Assembly (NCBI GenBank): GCA_016462305.1
Contig: JAEMTM010000050.1
Coordinates: 1-12,425, forward strand
DNA: 12,425 nucleotides
Direction of reading: 5' to 3'
Source of the DNA: Sphingomonadaceae bacterium
Lineage (GTDB): Bacteria > Pseudomonadota > Alphaproteobacteria > Sphingomonadales > Sphingomonadaceae
Each line of letters starts with the position of its first letter. Position 1 is the first letter of the stretch. Position numbers and translations under genes: made by a program. Under the pieces are notes generated by a model. That model saw only the letters and a program-made list of their open reading frames with translations, made no database searches and had not been told where the DNA came from. This document shows, in pieces, positions 1-6,183 of this stretch.

Positions 1-64
1 CTAAAACAAAGCGTGGCTTTTGTCCCCGTTCCATGCCAGCGTGCATGAAACAAGGGGGATTTAA
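1..64. other. Left edge, upstream region of the permease gene
   Basis: No gene can be assigned here. Bases 52-58 (AAGGGGG) are a good Shine-Dalgarno sequence for the GTG at 65, with a 6-nt spacer. Frame +1 is open from the edge to a TGA at 46-48, and frame +3 is open to a TGA at 66-68 that overlaps the permease GTG as GTGA. Either could be the tail of an upstream gene. The minus strand has a 15-codon open stretch from an ATG at 46-44 that runs off the edge but lacks a ribosome-binding site. The piece is too short to decide between these. Confidence 0.3.
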
Positions 65-1387
65 GTGACGCAAGATACAGCCACAACAGCACGGCCCATG
101 GGGTTCTGGATGGCGCTCGCTTTGGTCATGGGCAGCATGATCGGGTCGGGCGTATTCCTGCTTCCGGCAAGCCTTGCACCCTTGGGGTGGAATTCAGTTA
201 TTGGTTGGGTGATTACCGTTTCGGGCGCATTGTGTGTGGCGGCGGTGTTTGGCGCGTTAAGCAAAGCATTGCCCAAGGCTGGCGGGCCTTATGCTTATAC
301 AAAGGCGGCTTTCGGTGATATTGCGGGCTTTGCGATTGCATGGGCCTATTGGATTTCGATGTGGGTCGGTAATGCCGCCATAGCGACAGCGGCGGTCAGC
401 TATCTTAGCCAGTTGTTCCCCGTCGTCGGCACCCACGGCGTGTCCGCCGCCGTTACCATAGCCATCATATGGGCTTTCACACTGATCAACATTCGCGGCA
501 CCAAATTGGCCGGACAAGTTCAGGTCATCTGGACGATTGCCAAACTGCTCCCGCTCATCGCGGTTATTGGCCTTGCGGCTTACATATTGACGATTCAGGG
601 CACCGGCGTTGTCCGCAGTTTCGAACTGGCAGACATTTCGACGGCAAGCATTTCGACGGCCACTATTTTGACCCTTTGGGCAATGCTTGGCCTTGAACTG
701 GCCACGGTACCCGCAGACAAGGTGCAAGACCCTGAACGCACCATCAACCGTGCCACTTTATTCGGAACCGCAGGTGCTGGTGGCATATATATCTTGGTCT
801 GCTCAGCCGTCGTCCTGATGTTGCCTGTGGCGATCACCAGCGCCTCTGCTGCGCCATTTGCCGATTTTGTGAGCGTCTATGCGGGCACCAACGCTGGCAC
901 CGCTATCGCTGCCATTGGCGCAATCAGCGCGCTTGGCGCATTGAACGGATGGATCATGTGTCAGGCAGAATTACCCGCCGCTTTGGCGCGCGATGGCTTG
1001 TTTCCAGCGTTCATGGGCAAGGCGACCGCCAATGGCACGCCGCGCAACGCGCATCTGGTCTCCACCAGCCTGTTGACGCTCGTCATCCTGATGAACAGCA
1101 GCCGGACGATGGCATCAATGTTTGAATTTCTCATATTGCTCACCACGGCCATCGTGCTGGTCATGTATTTCGGTTGCGCGGCTGCCGCGTTCCGACTCAT
1201 CCAGACAGGTGTGTTGAAGGTAGGCGCCGGATTTAAGCTCATCCTCGCACTTGCCGCTGTATATTCCTGCTGGACGATATATGGCGCAGGCTCCGAAGCA
1301 TTGCTCTGGGGCATTGCCTTATTGCTCGCGGGTTTTCCGGTTTTCTTGCTATTGCGGCTTGCAAGGGGTTCCAAAGCCGTCACCTGA
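65..1387 (+). CDS. APC-superfamily amino acid permease, AdiC/APA-like
   Basis: Inner-membrane amino acid or polyamine transporter of 440 residues, about the size of AdiC (445). The first membrane helix holds a GSMIGSGVF stretch (residues 23-31), the glycine-rich unwound segment that binds the substrate backbone in APC transporters, followed by LLPA as in AdiC. Residues 203-205 (TLW), followed by a G-E-A pattern, match the AdiC helix 6 region, so W205 probably corresponds to the AdiC gating Trp202. About twelve hydrophobic segments are visible. The GTG start is chosen because AAGGGGG lies 6 nt upstream and no better ATG precedes the first helix. The next gene, a succinate-semialdehyde-type dehydrogenase, starts 39 bp downstream, so co-transcription is likely and the substrate may be GABA, an amino acid or an amine; that is inference. 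Residues 191-200 contain a duplicated ISTA(S/T) unit. Confidence 0.85.
   Translation: MTQDTATTARPMGFWMALALVMGSMIGSGVFLLPASLAPLGWNSVIGWVITVSGALCVAAVFGALSKALPKAGGPYAYTKAAFGDIAGFAIAWAYWISMWVGNAAIATAAVSYLSQLFPVVGTHGVSAAVTIAIIWAFTLINIRGTKLAGQVQVIWTIAKLLPLIAVIGLAAYILTIQGTGVVRSFELADISTASISTATILTLWAMLGLELATVPADKVQDPERTINRATLFGTAGAGGIYILVCSAVVLMLPVAITSASAAPFADFVSVYAGTNAGTAIAAIGAISALGALNGWIMCQAELPAALARDGLFPAFMGKATANGTPRNAHLVSTSLLTLVILMNSSRTMASMFEFLILLTTAIVLVMYFGCAAAAFRLIQTGVLKVGAGFKLILALAAVYSCWTIYGAGSEALLWGIALLLAGFPVFLLLRLARGSKAVT
634..660 (+). repeat. In-frame 15-bp-period tandem duplication in the permease
   Basis: The 12-mer CATTTCGACGGC occurs at 634-645 and again at 649-660, a period of 15 bp. 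It encodes ISTAS-ISTAT at residues 191-200, in the hydrophilic stretch just before the helix carrying W205. The pattern fits replication slippage that kept the frame. Confidence 0.7.
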
Positions 1388-1426
1388 CGCCTACAAGCAA
1401 GGTTCAATAAATTTTCAGGAAAACCG

Positions 1427-2854
1427 ATGAGCTATTCCACGAATTTGGGCCTATATATTGACGGTAGCTGGCGCACAGGCGAAGGCCGTGACACGCATTC
1501 GGTCATCAATCCGGCCACAGGTGAGGCGCTGGCAGAATTACCGTTGGCAACGGCTGCGGACCTTGATGCGGCACTTGCCGCCACGGCAAAGGGCTTTGCG
1601 CATTGGCGAAGCGTGGACGTGAATGCCCGCGCGGCGATATTGCATAAGGTCGCGGACCATATTCGCGCACGTGCAGAACCAATCGCGGTCATGCTCACGA
1701 CCGAACAGGGCAAGCCGCTGGCCGAAGCGCGCACTGAGGTGCTGTCCTGTGCCGCGCAATTCGACTATTTCGCTGAGGAAGCCAAACGCAGCTATGGGCG
1801 CGTACTTGTGCGACCAACGGGGCAGCGGGCGTTGGTTTTGAAACAACCCATCGGGCCAGTGGCCGCATTTTCACCTTGGAACTTCCCGGTGAACCTGATG
1901 TGCAAGAAAATGGCGGCGGCGTTAGCCGCAGGATGCTCGATCATCGCCAAGCCGCCCGAAGAAACACCCGCAAGCACGAGTGCAATCATGCAATGTGTCA
2001 TCGACGGCGGCGTGCCGGGTAATGTCGCGCAACTGGTCTATGGCATACCCGACATGGTCAGCCGCCATTTGATTGCTTCCCCTATCATCCGCAAGGTCAG
2101 CTTCACAGGATCAGTCCCCGTCGGCAAACATCTGCTGAAGCTTGCGGCAGATGGCGTGAAGCGCACCACGATGGAGTTGGGCGGCCATGCGCCAGTGCTC
2201 ATTTTCGACGATTGCGACCTTGAAAAAGCCATCACCTTATCCGCCACCACCAAGTTCCGGAACGCGGGCCAAGTGTGCATTTCGCCCACACGTTTTTATG
2301 TGCAAGAGGGCGTCTATGACCGCTTCGTAGCTGGTTTTGCCGCGCATACAAAAAAGGTTCAAGTCGGCAATGGCCTTGATGCTGGAACCGTCATGGGGCC
2401 ATTGGCCAACGGGCGGCGGCCATCGGCAATCGCGGCGTTGGTTGAGGATGCGACGTCAAAGGGTGCAAAACTGCTGACCGGCGGATCACAAAGCAACCAA
2501 GGCTTTTTCTTCGCGCCAACGGTGTTGTCCGACGTGCCAATGTCGGCAAAGGTCATGGACGATGAACCCTTTGGCCCCGTTGCATTAATGCGGCCATTTA
2601 AGACCTTTGACGAAGCGGTAGAGCAGGCAAACCGCCTGCCCTTCGGCCTTGCCGCTTATGCCTTCACCGAAAATGCACGCCAGGCGAACCTCGTCGCCGA
2701 CGCGCTGGATACAGGAATGGTTGGCCTCAACAGTTTCGTGATCTCGATGCCCGACGCGCCCTTTGGCGGCGTGAAAGAATCGGGCTTTGGCAGCGAGGGC
2801 GGTCCCGAAGGGCTTGATAGCTATTATGTGACCAAGGCAGTTCACCAATATTGA
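1427..2854 (+). CDS. NAD(P)-dependent aldehyde dehydrogenase, succinate-semialdehyde dehydrogenase type
   Basis: Soluble aldehyde dehydrogenase of 475 residues, of the class that oxidises succinate semialdehyde to succinate. The catalytic set is intact: N152 in FSPWNFPVN, E250 in MELGGHAP, and nucleophile C284 in NAGQVCISPTR. The cofactor-site motif FTGSVPVGK and the late EPFGPVA motif are present, as is EQGKPLAEA near residues 93-101, typical of the GabD branch. The start ATG has AGGA 6 nt upstream (1417-1420). It lies 39 bp after an amino acid permease and overlaps the next gene by 4 bp, so the three form a likely operon. No aminotransferase is present, so the aldehyde source is unknown. 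Related semialdehyde dehydrogenases (glutarate, methylmalonate or other C4-C5 aldehydes) cannot be excluded, so I leave the symbol empty although gabD-like is the best description. Confidence 0.85.
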   Translation: MSYSTNLGLYIDGSWRTGEGRDTHSVINPATGEALAELPLATAADLDAALAATAKGFAHWRSVDVNARAAILHKVADHIRARAEPIAVMLTTEQGKPLAEARTEVLSCAAQFDYFAEEAKRSYGRVLVRPTGQRALVLKQPIGPVAAFSPWNFPVNLMCKKMAAALAAGCSIIAKPPEETPASTSAIMQCVIDGGVPGNVAQLVYGIPDMVSRHLIASPIIRKVSFTGSVPVGKHLLKLAADGVKRTTMELGGHAPVLIFDDCDLEKAITLSATTKFRNAGQVCISPTRFYVQEGVYDRFVAGFAAHTKKVQVGNGLDAGTVMGPLANGRRPSAIAALVEDATSKGAKLLTGGSQSNQGFFFAPTVLSDVPMSAKVMDDEPFGPVALMRPFKTFDEAVEQANRLPFGLAAYAFTENARQANLVADALDTGMVGLNSFVISMPDAPFGGVKESGFGSEGGPEGLDSYYVTKAVHQY

Positions 2855-3207
2855 TAAAGCAGCAGCTTTATCTGTGCGCTGGCGTGTTGGCCGTTGCCGT
2901 GGGCACGGTCGGCATTGTCCTGCCTTTGCTGCCGACGGTACCGTTCATGATCTTGGCGGCATATTGTTTTGCGCGCAGTAGCCCGGCGCTGGAGGCGCGG
3001 CTGTTCAACCACCCGAAATTTGGACCTCATCTTGTGGCGTGGCGGGAAAAGGGTGCCATCAGCCGGCGCGGAAAATGGTCGGCGACCATCGCATTTGGTG
3101 TCAGCATCGCCATCGGCTTTGCCGCTTTGGCGTTGCCATGGTCGCTTGTGCCCGTGGGAGCAGCCGTGCTTTGCCTTGGTTGGATTTGGCTTAAGCCAGA
3201 GGCTTAG
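2851..3207 (+). CDS. DUF454 (YbaN-like) small inner-membrane protein
   Basis: A 118-residue membrane protein of the DUF454/YbaN family, whose function is unknown. It has an N-terminal hydrophobic hairpin with the family's GTVGIVLPLLPTVPF pattern, then a CFARSSP motif (about residues 40-46), a hydrophilic middle containing FGPHLVAWREKGAISRR, and two C-terminal hydrophobic helices. All of this is characteristic of the family. The start is TTG at 2851, placed inside the upstream stop as TTGA. No in-frame ATG lies before the first helix, and the only Shine-Dalgarno-like sequence (AAGG at 2834) is weak, so translation is probably coupled to the dehydrogenase. The gene is convergent with crtZ, with 9 bp between stop codons. 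Confidence 0.8.
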   Translation: MIKQQLYLCAGVLAVAVGTVGIVLPLLPTVPFMILAAYCFARSSPALEARLFNHPKFGPHLVAWREKGAISRRGKWSATIAFGVSIAIGFAALALPWSLVPVGAAVLCLGWIWLKPEA

Positions 3208-3219
3208 GGTCAGGCCCTA
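3192..3219. terminator. Two overlapping hairpins at the convergent gene ends
   Basis: TAAGCC (3192-3197) and GGCTTA (3201-3206) form a 6-bp stem with a 3-nt loop. TAGGG (3205-3209) and CCCTA (3215-3219) form a second stem with a 5-nt loop that shares two bases with the first, so both cannot form at once. The second pair's arms contain the stop codons of the two converging genes. There is no T-run on either strand, so a standard intrinsic terminator is not supported; a bidirectional 3'-end structure is possible. Confidence 0.35.
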
Positions 3220-3732
3220 GATCGCGGCGTCGCGGACAATCGCGGTCCCGGCCGCGCGCTGTTTTTTCAGATCAGCCTTCAACTTGGCGGGGTCGCGTGC
3301 GAAGACGAAGCCAAAGCTCACCCCGCCTTCCTTACCAATGGTGGCATGGTGCAGCTTATGCGCCTGCACCAAGCGTTTCGCATAGCCGCTACGCGGGACA
3401 TATTTGAAATAGCGTTGATGCACGAGGCCATCGTGGACGACCGTATAAATGATGCCATAAAACATGACGCCAAGGCCGATCCATGTCGCCGGTTCCCATG
3501 CGTCGTTGCCAAGCACCAAAGGGCTGCCGATTGCAAATAGCGAAACGCTGGTGACCGCGCCCACGATGCCATACAAATCATTCTTCTCCAGCGCATGATC
3601 GTGCGGCTCATGATGGTCACGGTGCCAGCCCCAACCCCAGCCGTGCATGATATATTTATGGCTGGACCAAGCCACCCATTCCATGACGAAGACGGTAGTA
3701 AGCACGATAAGGATGATGCTGAAAATGCGCAT
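3217..3732 (-). CDS. crtZ: Beta-carotene 3-hydroxylase
   Basis: Membrane-bound non-haem di-iron hydroxylase that adds hydroxyl groups at C3 of carotenoid beta-rings, giving zeaxanthin-type pigments. The protein has 171 residues, usual for CrtZ. The histidine clusters are all visible: H25-x4-H30, H37-x2-H40-H41, H100-x4-H105 and H125-x2-H128-H129, with hydrophobic helices at about 3-20 and 57-73 and another at about 84-99. The ATG at 3732 is chosen because AAGG lies about 6 nt upstream and the protein then begins directly with the first helix. An in-frame ATG at 3804 would add 24 polar residues with no family resemblance. No other carotenoid gene is in the window. The gene is divergent from leuC and convergent with the DUF454 gene. 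Confidence 0.88.
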   Translation of the reverse strand: MRIFSIILIVLTTVFVMEWVAWSSHKYIMHGWGWGWHRDHHEPHDHALEKNDLYGIVGAVTSVSLFAIGSPLVLGNDAWEPATWIGLGVMFYGIIYTVVHDGLVHQRYFKYVPRSGYAKRLVQAHKLHHATIGKEGGVSFGFVFARDPAKLKADLKKQRAAGTAIVRDAAI

Positions 3733-3756
3733 AGCAACCTTAATAGACGCAAAGTT

Positions 3757-3791
3757 TTCAATTTTGAAGTGCAAGCAGCGCTGCCTCACTT
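3757..3791. promoter_or_regulatory. Dyad symmetries in the crtZ-leuC divergent spacer
   Basis: The 91-bp spacer between the crtZ and leuC starts contains TTCAA-TT-TTGAA (3757-3768) and, beside it, the perfect 10-bp palindrome GCAGCGCTGC (3775-3784). The palindrome is framed by AAGTG (3767-3771) and CACTT (3787-3791), whose centre coincides with it within half a base. Such nested symmetry between divergent genes is a plausible protein-binding site. No regulator is identifiable. Confidence 0.4.
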
Positions 3792-3817
3792 GATTTCGCT
3801 GCAATCGCTTCTATGGC
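3790..3817 (+). promoter_or_regulatory. Candidate leuC promoter
   Basis: TTGATT (3790-3795) and TATGGC (3812-3817) are separated by 16 bp and resemble -35 and -10 boxes. Initiation about 7 nt after the -10 would fall on the ATG at 3824, giving a leaderless transcript. The match is moderate and this is inference. Confidence 0.3.
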
Positions 3818-3823
3818 ATTTTT

Positions 3824-5257
3824 ATGATGCCCAAAGCGCAAACCCTGTACGAAAAAATCTGGAATGCCCATATCGTGGAGCAACGCGACGACGGGACCTG
3901 CCTTATCTTTATCGACCGTCATCTCGTCCACGAAGTCACTAGCCCGCAGGCCTTTGAAGGCCTTCGCGTTGCCGGACGCCGCGTGCGGCGGCCAGACCTG
4001 ACTTTGGCGGTGCCGGATCACAATCTGCCGACGACGGCGCGCTTGGACGCCAACGGCAACCATATCCCGATTGCTGACCCCGAAAGCGCGCAGCAATTGG
4101 AAGCACTGGAACGTAACGCGCCGGAGTTCGGTATCGCTTATATTGACGCCACCGATGTTAAGCAGGGAATCGTCCACGTCGTCGGTCCGGAACAAGGTTT
4201 TTCCTTGCCCGGAACGACAATTGTCTGCGGCGATAGCCATACCGCCTGCCATGGCGGGCTGGGCGCGCTGGCCTTTGGCATTGGCACGTCAGAGGTTGAG
4301 CATGTATTGGCCACCCAAACACTTCAGCTCAGCCAGTCCAAGTCGATGGAAGTCCGCGTTGAGGGCGAACTTGGCCCTGGCGTTTCGGCAAAGGACGTTG
4401 TCTTACATATCACAGGCGTGCTGGGCGCGTCGGGCGGGACGGGCCATGTCATTGAATATACGGGCTCCGTCATTCGCGCGCTGAGCATTGAGGGCCGCTT
4501 GACCATTTCGAATATGGCCATCGAACATGGCGCGCGCGCTGGCTTGGTCGCGCCTGACGATGTAACTTTTGCCTATCTCCAGGGTCGCCCGATGGCCCCC
4601 AAGGGCGACGATTGGGACGCAGCTTTGGCCTATTGGCGCGCACTCGCCACCGATGCAGGCGCAACCTATGACAAGGTCGTAACCATCAACGCCGCCGACA
4701 TCGCGCCCAGCGTCACTTGGGGCACAAGCCCAGAGGACGTGTTGCCAATCACGGGCGTCGTGCCCGATCCGTCGACCTTTGCCGATCCATCCAAGCAAGA
4801 GGCTGCCAAAAAGTCGCTGGAATATATGGGCCTGACACCCGGCACGCCGATGACCGACATATCGGTGGAAAATATCTTCATCGGCAGTTGCACCAACAGC
4901 CGCATTGAAGATCTGCGCGCTGCTGCCGCCGTGCTTAAAGGCCGCAAAAAGGCGGATAACATCAAATGGGCAATCGTCGTGCCCGGCAGCGGCCTTGTGA
5001 AGCAAATGGCAGAAGCCGAAGGGCTTGACCGAATCTTCACAGATGCGGGCCTCGAATGGCGTGAGCCGGGTTGTTCGGCTTGCTTGGGCATGAACCCGGA
5101 CAAGGTGCCTGCCGGAGAGCGTTGTGCATCCACCAGCAACCGCAATTTTGTCGGACGGCAGGGCCCGGGTGCCCGCACGCATTTGGTCAGCCCGGCTATG
5201 GCTGCTGCGGCTGCGGTCACAGGAAAACTTACCGACGTGCGCAACTTGATGGACTGA
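3824..5257 (+). CDS. leuC: 3-isopropylmalate dehydratase large subunit
   Basis: With LeuD it isomerises 2-isopropylmalate to 3-isopropylmalate in leucine biosynthesis, in the cytoplasm. The protein has 477 residues, normal for bacterial LeuC, and begins with the typical TLYEKIWNAH. The three 4Fe-4S ligands are C356 (in FIGSCTNSR), C417 and C420 (in GCSACLGMNPD). The aconitase-family GDSHT motif is also present, at about residues 138-142. Two ATGs in a row (3824 and 3827) could serve as the start; neither has a Shine-Dalgarno sequence, which is unusual in this window and fits a leaderless mRNA. LeuD lies downstream, separated by a small membrane-protein gene. leuB and leuA are not in the window. 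Confidence 0.96.
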   Translation: MMPKAQTLYEKIWNAHIVEQRDDGTCLIFIDRHLVHEVTSPQAFEGLRVAGRRVRRPDLTLAVPDHNLPTTARLDANGNHIPIADPESAQQLEALERNAPEFGIAYIDATDVKQGIVHVVGPEQGFSLPGTTIVCGDSHTACHGGLGALAFGIGTSEVEHVLATQTLQLSQSKSMEVRVEGELGPGVSAKDVVLHITGVLGASGGTGHVIEYTGSVIRALSIEGRLTISNMAIEHGARAGLVAPDDVTFAYLQGRPMAPKGDDWDAALAYWRALATDAGATYDKVVTINAADIAPSVTWGTSPEDVLPITGVVPDPSTFADPSKQEAAKKSLEYMGLTPGTPMTDISVENIFIGSCTNSRIEDLRAAAAVLKGRKKADNIKWAIVVPGSGLVKQMAEAEGLDRIFTDAGLEWREPGCSACLGMNPDKVPAGERCASTSNRNFVGRQGPGARTHLVSPAMAAAAAVTGKLTDVRNLMD

Positions 5258-5369
5258 CATATAACGCCGCCATGTGCAGTTGCGGGTTCAACCTTGCGCA
5301 AAGATAAGCTATTCTCTTTACTTGCCCCAGAAGCCAAAGCTAAGGTTTAGCCCATAAAGGGAGCGACAT
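5258..5369 (+). other. Spacer between leuC and the small membrane protein
   Basis: These 112 bp hold no recognisable gene. TTCAAC and TATTCT, 17 bp apart (5287-5315), are a weak promoter candidate. A 5-bp hairpin GCTAA/TTAGC (5339-5351, loop GGT) precedes the ribosome-binding site AGGGAG at 5358-5363. Confidence 0.3.
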
Positions 5370-5576
5370 ATGACCGATAAAAAATCCGATGGGCACGACA
5401 AATGGTCGACCACAGCAAAAGTTGGCGCAGCCGTGGGATCAGCTGCGTTGATGGCCGCATTATTATATGCCGGACGACGCAGCCTGACCCAGAAAAAGGG
5501 CAAGCTTGAACCCATGTCCCCGGAACCCGAAGTCGAACCAATCAGCCAAAATCACCCAAAAACGGAAACGGACTAA
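5370..5576 (+). CDS. Small single-pass membrane protein, unknown function
   Basis: A 68-residue protein that I do not recognise. It has a charged N-terminus (residues 1-16), one hydrophobic helix rich in Ala and Gly at about residues 18-35, a basic RR pair just after it (36-37), and a hydrophilic Pro/Glu-rich tail (about 49-68). The basic residues after the helix suggest a cytoplasmic C-terminus if the positive-inside rule applies, although the N-terminus also has lysines. The ATG has a good AGGGAG sequence 6 nt upstream. Its stop is only 4 bp before the leuD start, so it is probably co-expressed with leuD. It is not a known isomerase subunit. Its strong ribosome-binding site and codon use like its neighbours argue that it is real. 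Confidence 0.7.
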   Translation: MTDKKSDGHDKWSTTAKVGAAVGSAALMAALLYAGRRSLTQKKGKLEPMSPEPEVEPISQNHPKTETD

Positions 5577-5580
5577 ACGC

Positions 5581-6174
5581 ATGCAGCCTATCAGCAGCGT
5601 TAAGGGCAAGGCCTATCCGCTTGGGCTGAAAAATGTCGACACCGACATTATCATTCCGGCAGCATGGCTCAAAACCATAAGCCGGTCTGGGCTTGGCAAA
5701 GGCGCGTTTCAAACTTTGCGCGGCGTGGCGGGCAATGTGTTTGATGATCCGGCCTATGCAGGCGCACCAATATTGATTGCCGGTGACAATTTCGGTTGCG
5801 GGTCAAGCCGCGAACATGCCGCTTGGGCTATGGCTGATCTCGGCATCTCGGCGGTCATTGCGCCCAGCTTCTCCGACATATTTTCCGGCAATGCGTTTAA
5901 AAACGGCCTGCTGGCCATCGTCCTGCCGCAGGACGCCATTGATCGCCTTATGGAAGTGGCAAAAACCGATGATATTCATATCGATCTCGAAACCCAGACC
6001 GTAACGACGCCGTTTCAAGACCGCTTTGCATTTGAAATTGACCCCTTCCGCAAACATTGCCTGATCAACGGCGTCGATGAAATCGGCCTTACGCTCAAAA
6101 GCAGCGACGCCATTTCGGCTTATGAAAACAAAATATCGGCAAGCCAGCCCTGGCTATCGCCCAACCAAGCCTAG
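5581..6174 (+). CDS. leuD: 3-isopropylmalate dehydratase small subunit
   Basis: Swivel-domain partner of LeuC in isopropylmalate isomerase. The protein has 197 residues, close to the usual 200. Early NVDTDIIIP (residues 18-26) and GDNFGCGSSREHA (68-80) are the defining LeuD motifs; the second contains residues that contact substrate in the aconitase family. The ATG at 5581 is chosen because the LeuD homology starts there. An in-frame ATG at 5506 would overlap the preceding small gene and add 25 unrelated residues. Its Shine-Dalgarno sequence is weak (GGA at 5570-5572), so translation may depend on coupling to the upstream gene, 4 bp away. The stop TAG overlaps the ribosome-binding site of the next gene. 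Confidence 0.95.
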   Translation: MQPISSVKGKAYPLGLKNVDTDIIIPAAWLKTISRSGLGKGAFQTLRGVAGNVFDDPAYAGAPILIAGDNFGCGSSREHAAWAMADLGISAVIAPSFSDIFSGNAFKNGLLAIVLPQDAIDRLMEVAKTDDIHIDLETQTVTTPFQDRFAFEIDPFRKHCLINGVDEIGLTLKSSDAISAYENKISASQPWLSPNQA

Positions 6175-6183
6175 GAGACAGAA

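Noticed and set aside
1..46. Possible divergent gene start on the minus strand (ATG at 46-44 running off the edge)
   Set aside because: Only 15 codons are visible, there is no Shine-Dalgarno sequence, and it leaves just 18 bp to the permease start, too little for promoters of both genes. A plus-strand gene tail is equally possible.
3733..3804. Longer crtZ start at 3804
   Set aside because: It would add 24 polar residues not seen in CrtZ proteins. The ATG at 3732 has an AAGG ribosome-binding site and begins directly at the first helix.
4403..5260. 285-codon open frame on the minus strand inside leuC
   Set aside because: It is fully antisense to a certain leuC with intact cluster ligands. Its translation is rich in Cys, His and Arg with no family pattern, as expected from the shadow of GC-biased codons.
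5506..5580. Longer leuD start at 5506
   Set aside because: It would overlap most of the tail of the small membrane protein gene, and LeuD similarity begins only at 5581.
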